Numbered from the stretch's first letter, positions 16,480 through 24,855 are shown. The stretch: DNA of 52,060 nt from Phocaeicola coprophilus (GCA_016900015.1 JACJJM010000025.1:1-52060), one strand, 5' to 3'. Program-made: numbers and translations. Notes: generated by a model from the sequence alone, not told the origin.

Positions 16480-16591
16480 CTGACAATCGCGATTCACTCT
16501 CCTTCATATTCGCGATTCACTCTGTGTCACTATCGCGATAGTCAGGTGCTCATAATCGCGATAGTAAGCAGGAGTGAATCGCGATTGTCAG
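16480..16591. repeat. palindrome with five clustered TCGCGAT sites
   Basis: Outer arms CTGACAATCGCGATTCACTC (starting 16480) and its reverse complement (ending 16591) pair almost perfectly over about 22 bp. Between and within them, TCGCGAT occurs five times in roughly 100 bp, in both orientations, with flanks such as ATTCAC or AGT. The regular reuse of one core looks like a multi-site protein-binding region or a complex repeat. No gene is present. Confidence 0.65.
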
Positions 16592-16629
16592 AAAAACTCC
16601 TCCCAAACAAAAATTCCAAATGTCCGCAA

Positions 16630-16690
16630 ACTGCCTAAACTCAATTCGTAGGGAAGCTCGGTCGGAGCATCCCTACAAGCATATTGTATA
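16630..16690. repeat. dispersed repeat, copy D, with hairpin
   Basis: The segment has a hairpin at 16648-16676 (GTAGGGA...TCCCTAC with GCTC/GAGC inside) built on the GGTCGGAGC core also seen in copy A. It continues into TACAAGCATATTG, similar to copy B. Confidence 0.5.
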
Positions 16691-16741
16691 CGATGATAAG
16701 TAAGTCGCAAGAATTAAATGAATATATCCGGCAATTCCTTT

Positions 16742-16823
16742 GACGCGGACGATGCGGATTTATAATTCACAGGCTTCGGCATCATGACAGAAATAATCCG
16801 CGTTTTCCGCGTCATCTGCGTCG
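16742..16823. repeat. GACGCGGAT-type palindromic repeat, copy 1
   Basis: The left part GACGCGGACGATGCGGATT is mirrored by AATCCGCGTTTTCCGCGTC and TCTGCGTC on the right. The same words recur at 18269-18298 and 19081-19152, so three copies of one repeat family surround the OmpA-family gene. Confidence 0.6.
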
Positions 16824-16886
16824 AAAGAATAAATGCCGTATGATATAAACTAAATATGAACATTTACTTACTCATGCCGAGCATAC

Positions 16887-16930
16887 AAAAAAGTCCCCTT
16901 CCCGACTATATGTTAGACGAAAAGGGGACT
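16887..16930 (-). terminator. terminator of the OmpA-family gene
   Basis: A 9-bp stem AGTCCCCTT/AAGGGGACT (16892-16900 with 16922-16930) is followed on the minus strand by a T-tract. It lies 44 bp after the stop codon. Confidence 0.85.
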
Positions 16931-16973
16931 ACGCCTCATCGACTGTCAAGTCATCGACATATCGAGAGGATGA

Positions 16974-18179
16974 TTACTTAGTCTTGGTGATTACGGCACG
17001 GCTCATGCGCGGATCGTCGTAGAACATATTTTCAACGCCGCCCTTGTAGTCCACCTCAAGCTGTGACTTGTTCACACCAAACTCATCCACCAAGCAGTTA
17101 TAGACAGCCTCAGCACGTGCCTTGCTCAAGCGTTCGTTGAGCTTCTTGCTGCCAGTGCCGGCATCAGCATAACCGGTGATGGTGTAGACTGCATTCGGGT
17201 CGCCCTTCTTGATGGCCTCGGCAAGCATGCCCAGGTTGACACGGGCTTCGTTCGACAGGTCGCTCTTGCCGATGCGGAAGGTGACAAGGTTGGCCGATGC
17301 CAACTGACGTACCACCGTCTCAGGTTTCTTCTTGCTGCTTTCAGCCAACGCATTCTTCAGACGCTCGTTCTCTGCATTCATGTCGTTCATCTGTGCACGC
17401 AGGGCGTTGACAGCTTCGTTGTTGTAGCGCACGACAGTCTTGCTGCGGTTCCAGCCGCGCTGTTTGAACTTGTAGGTCAAGCCAATCGTAGCCGTGAACA
17501 TACCTTCGCCACCACGTCCACCCGGCTCTCCGTCAAATTCGTCGCTGACAAGCGTGCCGCGCAGGTCGAGGTTAATGTCCCAGGCCGGACTGAGGCGGAA
17601 GGAGTTGAGCAAACCGAAGTGAGCGGAGATGTCCGTTGCCGACGGTTCGTCAGACACACGCATCACGCCCAAACCACCGTATGCGCTGATGTTGTAGACA
17701 CGTGTCTCATTGTAGCCGCAGAAGAGGTTCGAGAGGTTGAACAATGCGTCGGCATGGATGTTGAAGTAGTTGAACTTCTGCTTCTCAAGCCAATAGCCAT
17801 TGCCTCCCTTGCCGGGCAGGTCGGAACCGGTGCTATGGGCCAGCGCGCCTTTCTGCGTCGCGCCCTTCACCGAAAGTCCGCTGTACATCAAGCGCACGCC
17901 AATGCCCGGCGTGAACCACTTGCCCACGGCAATGTCAAGTGCCGGGGAAATGCGGTCACCGAAGTCGGCTTGTTTGTCATGGTTGCCGAAGTAGACTTGA
18001 CCACCGGCACCGGCACTGATAAACCAGTTGCTCCAGAAGCGGTTGGTCTCCACTTTATATTTGTCGTTGCTGTAAATGACATCTTCGGTGATGTCTTCGC
18101 TCTGCTGTTCGGTCTGTGCATAGGCCGAACCTGCAACCAAAGCCAACGCAATGGCCGCAGCAAATGTTTTCTTGTTCAT
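16974..18179 (-). CDS. OmpA-family outer membrane protein
   Basis: This 401-residue protein has a Sec signal peptide (cleavage likely after AGSAYA), an N-terminal outer-membrane beta-barrel-like region (about 30-260), a short coiled-coil-like stretch around 275-305 (RAQMNDMNAENERLKNAL), and a C-terminal OmpA/MotB peptidoglycan-binding domain. The OmpA core includes GYADAGTGSKKLNERLSKARAEAVYNCL. The frame is open to 18245, but the ATG at 18179 starts the signal peptide. It probably anchors the outer membrane to peptidoglycan and is likely abundant. It stands alone, flanked by repeats, with a clear terminator at 16887-16930. Confidence 0.93.
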   Translation of the reverse strand: MNKKTFAAAIALALVAGSAYAQTEQQSEDITEDVIYSNDKYKVETNRFWSNWFISAGAGGQVYFGNHDKQADFGDRISPALDIAVGKWFTPGIGVRLMYSGLSVKGATQKGALAHSTGSDLPGKGGNGYWLEKQKFNYFNIHADALFNLSNLFCGYNETRVYNISAYGGLGVMRVSDEPSATDISAHFGLLNSFRLSPAWDINLDLRGTLVSDEFDGEPGGRGGEGMFTATIGLTYKFKQRGWNRSKTVVRYNNEAVNALRAQMNDMNAENERLKNALAESSKKKPETVVRQLASANLVTFRIGKSDLSNEARVNLGMLAEAIKKGDPNAVYTITGYADAGTGSKKLNERLSKARAEAVYNCLVDEFGVNKSQLEVDYKGGVENMFYDDPRMSRAVITKTK

Positions 18180-18616
18180 GATAGTCTTTTTATTCGTTAA
18201 ATGAATAATGCAATCTTTGATATATGGATGCCTGCATTTTGCCAACCAGAAATTCGTTTTTATTTTTCAGACGCGGATGACGCGGAAAACGCGGATTTCT
18301 AATTATTTGCCCGCGCCACCTCCACCAATCCATGCCTAAAGGACAAAGCCCAATACTTCGGTTGGCTAAATGCAGTCATTCATTCTTATACAATGTGAAT
18401 CTGAAAAGGATATGCTGCCGGAAATGACTTTCTTCCGATACGGATAAATGATGGAGAATCCGCGTCTAAAAAATCGGATTTTGGCATATCCTCAAACCCA
18501 TCAGCACATTACGCATCCGGGCACATATTGTTTTTCACCAATTCGTAAAAGGAAGCAACAAGTTGATTAAAATGAAAATTCTTTTTATGAAGGAATAAAA
18601 AAAGTAAATAGCCTTA
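18180..18616. other. intergenic, one repeat copy, no gene seen
   Basis: The stretch contains the promoter region of the OmpA-family gene (no consensus box recognised) and, at 18269-18298, a half copy of the GACGCGGAT repeat (GACGCGGATGACGCGGAAAA). The rest shows no coding signal. Confidence 0.6.
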
Positions 18617-18766
18617 TCATAAGGGCTTTGCAAATTTGAGTCCACGGTCTTTTGCCAATTTTTTCAAATCGCCACCCTTACGGATACATTCGCGTATGGC
18701 ACGCTTGTCTTCCAACATTCGCTGGAAGAGGTTCTGTTGCTTTTCTTTTTTTACTATTTGCTCCAT
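18617..18766 (-). CDS. 49-residue basic small protein, conserved type
   Basis: A short frame from ATG at 18766 to TGA at 18617-18619 encodes 49 residues, rich in Lys and Glu. It is likely helical at the N-terminus (VKKEKQQNLFQRMLEDKRAI) and ends GGDLKKLAKDRGLKFAKPL. The charged amphipathic pattern and the compact 'IRKGGDLKKLAKDRG' ending look like a real small protein; similar short proteins are common in Bacteroides genomes, as far as I recall. No function is known. It lies between repeats with no neighbour close enough for an operon. Confidence 0.6.
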   Translation of the reverse strand: MEQIVKKEKQQNLFQRMLEDKRAIRECIRKGGDLKKLAKDRGLKFAKPL

Positions 18767-19205
18767 AAGATTGATTTTCTGCAAAAATACACTTTACGCG
18801 CCGTCTCGCAAAACATTCACTTAAAAACTTGCCCTTCCAAACACTTTAGGAGCAACGTCCGGCTAGCTTCTGTGCCACCCGAACGTAGATTCCCAGCAAC
18901 GTCCGGCTAGCTTCCGTTCTGCGTTTGACGCATGGCGGAAAGCATAGGAGAGTGCTAAAATGAATCATTCGTTAAATTGAAATGTAGGGGCGCACGGCTC
19001 GTGCGCCCGTATCCAATCACGCTCTGTTTCACTGATGCGTACAGACTCCTACTGACAAGGGTGTATCAAAACGTATTCTTTAGACGCAGATAACACAGAT
19101 GACGCGGATAAATTATTAATAATCCGCGCATTCCGCGTCATCCGCGTCTGAGAATAAGCACAAAACGGCTTTTTAATACATTCCCCGTCATTCATGAACC
19201 CGGCA
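18767..19205. other. repeat-filled intergenic region
   Basis: No gene is seen. The region carries an exact 20-bp direct repeat AGCAACGTCCGGCTAGCTTC (18851-18870 and 18895-18914), a 9-bp-stem hairpin at 18988-19008 (GGGCGCACG/CGTGCGCCC), and a full GACGCGGAT-type palindrome at 19081-19152. The hairpin has a sequence relative at 25344-25364. Confidence 0.65.
19081..19152. repeat. GACGCGGAT-type palindromic repeat, copy 3
   Basis: GACGCAGATAACACAGATG and ACGCGGATAAATTATTAAT are mirrored by AATCCGCGCATTCCGCGTC and ATCCGCGTCTGAG. The structure is a long imperfect palindrome centred on ATTATTAAT. It matches the repeats at 16742-16823 and 18269-18298. Confidence 0.65.
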
Positions 19206-19532
19206 TCAACGCGGTTCTCCCCTTTCGGGGGGAGTTAGAGGAGGCCCTTGCAGCGTCTTGTCCCGATAGCTTTGCAAATCGGCAGAAGCAATGCGGGCCA
19301 CCTTAGCCGCGAACGACTTTACGTCGTTTATGCGATGGTTTATCCACTGGAAATCATTCACGCAGGATAGCGTCACATCGCATAGCAGGTCTCCACGGAG
19401 CAGAACAAAATTCACGCCTCCGGCTTCTATCGCGCAATGACCATAGTCATGCGCTGTCGTCACCACTTGGCGATATTCGCTATTGCGTTCCAATGCAGCC
19501 CTGATGGTTGCGTCGCTGTCTGTCAGTTTCAT
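19206..19532 (-). CDS. hypothetical protein with repeat-derived C-terminus
   Basis: I do not recognise this 108-residue protein. The ATG at 19532 is preferred over the GTG at 19538. The body (KLTDSDATIRAALERNSEYR onward) contains two cysteines in the middle and predicted mixed helix and strand; no signal peptide is present. The last dozen residues (QGPPLTPPERGEPR) are encoded by a palindromic sequence with the hairpin CTCCCC-TTTC-GGGGAG at 19217-19234, of a type often seen between genes. A repeat insertion may therefore have replaced the original end. It follows the CotH gene by 30 bp on the same strand and may be its operon partner. Confidence 0.5.
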   Translation of the reverse strand: MKLTDSDATIRAALERNSEYRQVVTTAHDYGHCAIEAGGVNFVLLRGDLLCDVTLSCVNDFQWINHRINDVKSFAAKVARIASADLQSYRDKTLQGPPLTPPERGEPR

Positions 19533-19562
19533 CTTCACATTGTTTTGAAATCACTTATATGT

Positions 19563-22139
19563 TCACTCCGCGTCCGTCACGAAAGAGCCGCTGACGATTT
19601 GGGTATTCATCCACTCCAAGCGGTCGGCGTAAGCTTTCTTCATCGACTGGATCGCTTCGTCGAAGCTCATTTCCTCGTCGCCATTGAAAGCAGCCCCAAC
19701 GGTGTTTTTCAAGTCGCGGGTCGTAGGCCACATGGCCGAGTTGAACCGGTCGGAGACACGATTTTGTTCGGCCAGACGGTCTATTTCGTCCGAAACTTGC
19801 AACAACGCCGGATAGATGGAGTTCCAACGTTCCTGCACTTTGCTCCGGAACGCCGCGTCTTTGAACAGGAGCGGATACCACATGTAGGGCATGTCGTTGG
19901 CATAGTCGTATTCCCCAAAAATAGGGAATGTACGTTCGGCTAGTTTCGACCCACCGTACAACCATTCGTCCACATTGCGGAGTTGGTCGACATAGTTACC
20001 GCCGTAAGCGCGCACTTGGTCAGGAATGATGAATGTCTGCCAGTCAAAGTCCCACACGGGACCTGCAGTCAGCTTGCCATCACCGTCCATGTACATGTAC
20101 ACGCTCTTCGGGTGCTTGTACTCGTTGTTGAACGTCAGTTCCTGCACGAGAAAGTAGTCGATGACAGAGTTGATGTCGAGCAACTCGTAGGCCGCCTCAT
20201 AGTTGCCGACTTCGAGATTGGCTTCGATGGATTCCACCTTGTCCTTCACAGCGTTGAAGATGTCGCCGTCTGCGGGCACTTCGTCCTTGAACATCACGGG
20301 TAGGCCGCGACCGGTGCGGAAGCAGTTCACTTCGTCCATCGCGTCGTCAAATTCCAGCAGGTAGCCACAGTCGGCCACTGTCGGGTTGGCGTTGCCGTCG
20401 TCCACCACGTCTTCATAACAATCGCGGATGTCGATGCGGTCGGCATCTATCTTGACTTTTTCTATCAGGTAATAGTTACCTACATGCCGCCCGTTGATAA
20501 CCAATTCTACGCTTACGCCACGCGGATTCCAGCCCAAACCGTCAGCCAGGGCATTGGCCGTGCGGTGAGCCACATCCTGTGCCACGGCATTACGCAGCAT
20601 GGTGCGGTCCATCCAGTTGGCAAGCAGCTCCCAACGCTTGTCGGTAGGCATGCCTTGCGGACCCACCTTTTCGTCAAACTTGAGCGCAAACGGCTTCTTG
20701 GGGAAGTTCTGCGTCGAGTTTCCACGCAGGCGTGCGCCGCACAAAGCCCTTTCCACGTCCACCGTACCATCGGCATTGTAGAGCGTGAAATGGTCGTTCG
20801 TCGGCCAGTCCTCGTTCTTTGCGCGTATGTTCAGACCGGCTTCAGTCCAAGCCATGCTGCCGCCCTCATGCTCAAGCACCGCCACAGGCAGCCCGGAGTT
20901 GGTGACACTCACAACATACGAACGGCTTTCCGTGCCGCTGCTCACGGTGTAAGTCACGGGCTTGCTGAAGTCCTGCTCACTTTCTCCGCTGGTCTGTTCC
21001 GTTCCGTCCACCGTCACTGTCATGCCGTCAGGCACGGTAAATGTAGGCTTCAGCTTGAAGTCATACAAATACGGGATGCAGCCGGCAATGCTCTCCGCCT
21101 CGATAGCCAACGCTTCTCCAGTGCTTTCCACCGGACGGGTGGCACTTCCGTTCCACGCCAGTTTCGTAGCGAGAATCTTGCCACTGTTATGCGCCACGTC
21201 AAACGAGAACGCTGTGATGACCGGACGTTCCGTCACCGTCATGTCGCCGGCATAATTCGCCAGCGAAAGCGGAAACGTGTAACAAGTGTTGCCGGCAAAG
21301 TCAACCAGCGAAGTTCTGGTGAACTCGGCCTTGAACTTGTGTGTCAGGATGGTGACTTTTATTTCATCGCCCTGCCTGATGTCCGGCGCACAGGTGATAT
21401 AGCCCGAATATGACGTTCCGCCGGTAAGGGCGGGAGCGTCACTCCAGTTCATGGTCAGCGTGTTTGCCCCGTCGGCTGAGCCTGTCCAGGTGACCGCCTT
21501 TGACGCTGCATCAAACGTGAAATCGCCGCCCAACCTGCGGTCTTCCGGCAGGCTGATGACGATGCTTTCCAGATTGTCGCCTTCCAAGGCCGTGCCTGTG
21601 GCGTCGATGTCGAATTTCAGAAGCGAGAAGAGGTGGCTGAACGTAAACTCATAGCTCCTGCCGTCAGAGGACGTGAACGTGGGCGTGCCTACCTTATAGT
21701 CGGATTCCAGCACGCCGCTGCCCAAGTCGAAGTCTTGCACCAACTTCAGGCTTCCCTTGATGGCCGACGGGTCAGCCGAGGCGTTGTCTTCGCTGTACGG
21801 ATAGTAGGCGTATGCCGGAGCTTCGCCCTGCTTCAGGTCGCCCGAGAATATGGCCTCAGGCACATTTCCCGTGTTAGTTGAGGCAAACAGGGCGTTCCGT
21901 GTGCCGTCCGTACCGTACACGCCGACGCAATCGCCCGGCGTCCAAAGTAAGCCGACCATGCCGTCGTCGGTTGAGTTGCCCACACAAGTACGGGTAATTA
22001 TACCGCCGTCCATGCGTGCTACAATGTCAACATTGCCCTTACCCCCTTCACCCACCAGCATTTCATCCTGGCAGGCACTGAGGCAGAAAAGGCACGACAA
22101 GGCTATAATGGCCGCATAAATTCTTGCAAAATAATACAT
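19563..22139 (-). CDS. CotH-kinase lipoprotein with fimbrillin-like N-terminus
   Basis: This 858-residue protein begins with a lipoprotein signal (lipobox LSAC, Cys23). Residues about 35-295 resemble the fimbrillin/Mfa-like beta-sandwich domain (WTPGDCVGVYGTDG; FTFSHLFSLLKFDI). About 300-420 is a small Ig-like segment ending in the usual 'TYTVSSGTESRSYVVSV'. About 465-800 is a CotH kinase-like domain with LRGNSTQNFPKKPFALKF, WELLANWMDRTMLRNAVA, GNYYLIEKV and GPVWDFDW. CotH proteins are atypical secreted kinases; activity here is unproven. The protein is probably surface-exposed. It is 76 bp downstream of the PI-PLC-like lipoprotein gene on the same strand. Confidence 0.85.
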   Translation of the reverse strand: MYYFARIYAAIIALSCLFCLSACQDEMLVGEGGKGNVDIVARMDGGIITRTCVGNSTDDGMVGLLWTPGDCVGVYGTDGTRNALFASTNTGNVPEAIFSGDLKQGEAPAYAYYPYSEDNASADPSAIKGSLKLVQDFDLGSGVLESDYKVGTPTFTSSDGRSYEFTFSHLFSLLKFDIDATGTALEGDNLESIVISLPEDRRLGGDFTFDAASKAVTWTGSADGANTLTMNWSDAPALTGGTSYSGYITCAPDIRQGDEIKVTILTHKFKAEFTRTSLVDFAGNTCYTFPLSLANYAGDMTVTERPVITAFSFDVAHNSGKILATKLAWNGSATRPVESTGEALAIEAESIAGCIPYLYDFKLKPTFTVPDGMTVTVDGTEQTSGESEQDFSKPVTYTVSSGTESRSYVVSVTNSGLPVAVLEHEGGSMAWTEAGLNIRAKNEDWPTNDHFTLYNADGTVDVERALCGARLRGNSTQNFPKKPFALKFDEKVGPQGMPTDKRWELLANWMDRTMLRNAVAQDVAHRTANALADGLGWNPRGVSVELVINGRHVGNYYLIEKVKIDADRIDIRDCYEDVVDDGNANPTVADCGYLLEFDDAMDEVNCFRTGRGLPVMFKDEVPADGDIFNAVKDKVESIEANLEVGNYEAAYELLDINSVIDYFLVQELTFNNEYKHPKSVYMYMDGDGKLTAGPVWDFDWQTFIIPDQVRAYGGNYVDQLRNVDEWLYGGSKLAERTFPIFGEYDYANDMPYMWYPLLFKDAAFRSKVQERWNSIYPALLQVSDEIDRLAEQNRVSDRFNSAMWPTTRDLKNTVGAAFNGDEEMSFDEAIQSMKKAYADRLEWMNTQIVSGSFVTDAE

Positions 22140-22215
22140 TATGAAATTGTTTTGTCCGTAAAAAGAGAGCTTTCACGGTGTATGTGCAGCCGTGAAAGTC
22201 TCTCTGTCTTGGATA

Positions 22216-24480
22216 TTAATCCCAGCCAATGGCATTGCCACCCTTGTTGTAAGAGGCATTATAAACATTCGACTGGCTCGAACCTCTCGTACGCAACTGG
22301 AAGTTGAAGTTGTTGTTGATGATAGTCTGAATCAGGTTGCCGGAATAGTTATTCTCAGGGTTGGCATAGTTGATAAGCACAATACCGAGCGTTGCATCCT
22401 CCGTACGGTTTTGCAACAGGCGGGTTGCATACGGGCCTACTTCCTGTGTCCAGGCACTTACACCGTCTTGCGATTCACCACTACTATAGATTCCGTTTAC
22501 ATAGCAACCGCCGAGGTCGTTCAAGAACCACATGCTATGGTCGCTGTTGCTGTTATAATAGCCAACGCTACGGTTCCACATGTCCTCGATGTTGCCTATC
22601 TTCTGGGCATAAGTTTCTTCACCTCCATCGTTGTTATAACCAACGCTGGTAGCCTCGTGGTAGAACCATTGCAGGGCACCGCTGTTTACATTATAGGAAG
22701 TACCCCAACGCATCGAGTTGATTGCGTATGCATCGGTTTCGGTGAAAGGTGTGCTCACATCATCGAACTTACCCCATTTAGCAAACATGGCAGGAATTCG
22801 GTCATTTTCACTCAAGTGGTTACCCATATTATCTTTATTGTAGTTCACCTTGATGATAATGTGTCCTTTCACATCATTGATGGTAGTGGTAGGTGTTATT
22901 TCACCGGTATAGAGCCTGTAACGATCCTCATCAGCAGCCATCTCTGCCAACTCATTTCGGATGGCATCCATCCACGCCAGATCGCCATCAGTATGAGTTC
23001 CGTCAAGACGAGAACCATAATCATTACATTCACCCAATGCTGCTGTCAGCAAAATGAAGGCATATTCCTGGTTTTTACCCGCGTCTTCGGCAGTTTTCAA
23101 GCCTGTGGCAATTTCTTCAACAATTTCTTTGAAGCGAGTACTTGTCTTATTGCCTGCGACAGTCATATATAATACCTGGTCTGAAGCAGACCCTGACTCA
23201 TACCACGGTACATTATTTGTGCTTGCTGTCTGGATTTGGAATGCACGGATACCATTGGTAACCTGATCGGCAATCGACAAGTCCTGATAATAAACTGCAT
23301 TACGTCCACTTACGTTTTCCGCTGTCTGATACGACATCTTGCTGCCCGGCAGCGAAAGCTCGGTTACATAGATGTTCGGGTCGAGCGACGACATCCAGTA
23401 GTTTGGTCCGGTCTTGCTTACCGACGGCAGGATAACCTTATTCACCTTGTGGGCAAGGATACCGCCCTCTTGTGGCCCTTCATCACTGCCTGCTGCAGCA
23501 TTCAACGTGCGTACCAGCACTGCCGAGTTGTAAGGCGTGACGCGCAGTTGCAGGTCTTGACGTGCGGAGGTGTCATAGTTTACGTCCTTGGGCAACAGGT
23601 AGAAGCGCACCACAATCTTGTCGCCGTGCTTGAGGGTGATAAAGTCACCCTGCCCGTCGTTCAACGACTGATCGTAAAGCTGGATTGTAATCATGCTGCG
23701 AGTAGCATGAGGCTCGCCAGCTTGTTCATAAGTTGGATATTTCGCTCTATCGTTTTCTACAGCGGTGAAGTCCATCGTAAATTGGCCATTCAACGTCTCG
23801 CCTGTTGTAGAAACCAATTGTACCGCCGACATCTTGATTGCCGCGTCAGCAGTTTCCGGGCCATTGATTTCAACGTCAAGGATAGTCACCCAAGGCTTGA
23901 AGTTAAGAGCAACATCGCCTCCATCCGACTTATTATGTGTGTTATAAGCCCACATGAAAGCATAATCAGTATTGGCAACGCCGGTGTAAGTGGTACCGCC
24001 TGCGTCATTGGGTGTTGATTTCCAGCTCAATGGAGTTTGTTCAACAGGGATTTCAGCTGTAATCTTTCCGTTTTGCAAGCCTACAATCCGGTCGGCCGGA
24101 TAAAACGCCGAGAAATGGTGTTCTTCAGCCTGTCCCCATTGTAAGCCGGCTTGGTCGGGATTGACTTTGGTCACGGCAGACGAGTGGCTTGCATCTTTTC
24201 CGTCAGGAGTCACCTTGTAATATACCATGTTGCCATTGGATGCTTCCGGGCAGTAGATGGCTATCTGGTCTCCTTCTTCCCAAGTCACAGGGTAAGCCCC
24301 GTCTACAGGTTCATCCCCGTAAATTGTACGGGTCTGTTCTTCAATATCCGTCAATGACGAGCCGAACGTTATCTCATCGCCGGTCTGAGCCGGAGTAACC
24401 GGATTTTCGACCACTTCGTCCTGACAGCCGCTTAGGCCTACCAAAGCGGCTGCAAATAAAGAATATACGATTCTTTTCAT
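22216..24480 (-). CDS. fimbrillin-like lipoprotein with degenerate PI-PLC-like domain
   Basis: This 754-residue lipoprotein (lipobox LSGC, Cys19) has two parts. Residues about 25-355 look fimbrillin-like (TWEEGDQIAIYCPE; HHFSAFYPADRI). From about 361 the sequence WMSSLDPNIYVTELSLPGSK, followed by QDLSIADQVTNGIRAFQI, follows the start of bacterial phosphatidylinositol-specific phospholipase C. In active enzymes the first motif reads like PGTHDS, with a catalytic histidine; here it is PGSKMS (378-383). The second histidine region reads MTVAG. Both catalytic histidines therefore appear to be missing, suggesting a binding role. The frame is open to 24561, but the signal peptide starts at 24480. 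It lies between a 67-residue protein gene and the CotH gene. Confidence 0.75.
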   Translation of the reverse strand: MKRIVYSLFAAALVGLSGCQDEVVENPVTPAQTGDEITFGSSLTDIEEQTRTIYGDEPVDGAYPVTWEEGDQIAIYCPEASNGNMVYYKVTPDGKDASHSSAVTKVNPDQAGLQWGQAEEHHFSAFYPADRIVGLQNGKITAEIPVEQTPLSWKSTPNDAGGTTYTGVANTDYAFMWAYNTHNKSDGGDVALNFKPWVTILDVEINGPETADAAIKMSAVQLVSTTGETLNGQFTMDFTAVENDRAKYPTYEQAGEPHATRSMITIQLYDQSLNDGQGDFITLKHGDKIVVRFYLLPKDVNYDTSARQDLQLRVTPYNSAVLVRTLNAAAGSDEGPQEGGILAHKVNKVILPSVSKTGPNYWMSSLDPNIYVTELSLPGSKMSYQTAENVSGRNAVYYQDLSIADQVTNGIRAFQIQTASTNNVPWYESGSASDQVLYMTVAGNKTSTRFKEIVEEIATGLKTAEDAGKNQEYAFILLTAALGECNDYGSRLDGTHTDGDLAWMDAIRNELAEMAADEDRYRLYTGEITPTTTINDVKGHIIIKVNYNKDNMGNHLSENDRIPAMFAKWGKFDDVSTPFTETDAYAINSMRWGTSYNVNSGALQWFYHEATSVGYNNDGGEETYAQKIGNIEDMWNRSVGYYNSNSDHSMWFLNDLGGCYVNGIYSSGESQDGVSAWTQEVGPYATRLLQNRTEDATLGIVLINYANPENNYSGNLIQTIINNNFNFQLRTRGSSQSNVYNASYNKGGNAIGWD

Positions 24481-24499
24481 GATTATACTCGTTTTTAAG

Positions 24500-24703
24500 T
24501 TAATTACCCCAAGTGCTTCGTGTACCACCATCGTTATCCCAACCGATATCGGTATAGTCACCTGTATTTCCTACTTCGTGTCCTCCGATGGACACACCAT
24601 CATCTTGCTCGTTTTCCGAATCAAATATAGAGGCACTCATAAATCCTTGTTCCATCTCCACTTCCGTCTTTTCAGTATGTGGAGCAATGTAATCTTTCTT
24701 CAT
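24500..24703 (-). CDS. small Asp/Gly-rich protein upstream of the lipoprotein pair
   Basis: This 67-residue protein starts at the ATG at 24703 (a GTG lies three codons upstream). It opens with a basic segment (MKKDYIAPHTEKTEVEMEQG), continues through FMSASIFDSENEQDDG, and ends in a Gly/Asp/Thr-rich tail (GDYTDIGWDNDGGTRSTWGN). There is no signal peptide. Short proteins with this 'KxYxxP---V--EqGfmSASI' layout commonly precede fimbrillin-like genes in Bacteroides, to my recollection, but no function is established. It sits 19 bp before the lipoprotein start, so co-transcription is likely. Confidence 0.6.
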   Translation of the reverse strand: MKKDYIAPHTEKTEVEMEQGFMSASIFDSENEQDDGVSIGGHEVGNTGDYTDIGWDNDGGTRSTWGN

Positions 24704-24855
24704 ACGTTTCACTTTCTTTTCTTGTTTTATTTGTTAATAATCTCAAGTTCCTTTTTCGCCGGAGGCAATCCCCGATTGCCCTTGCCGACATGTTTTTCAT
24801 TCTCTATTTTTGTTCATTCGCTATTTGGTTTTTAAAGTTAAGTGTCTCAATCTAT

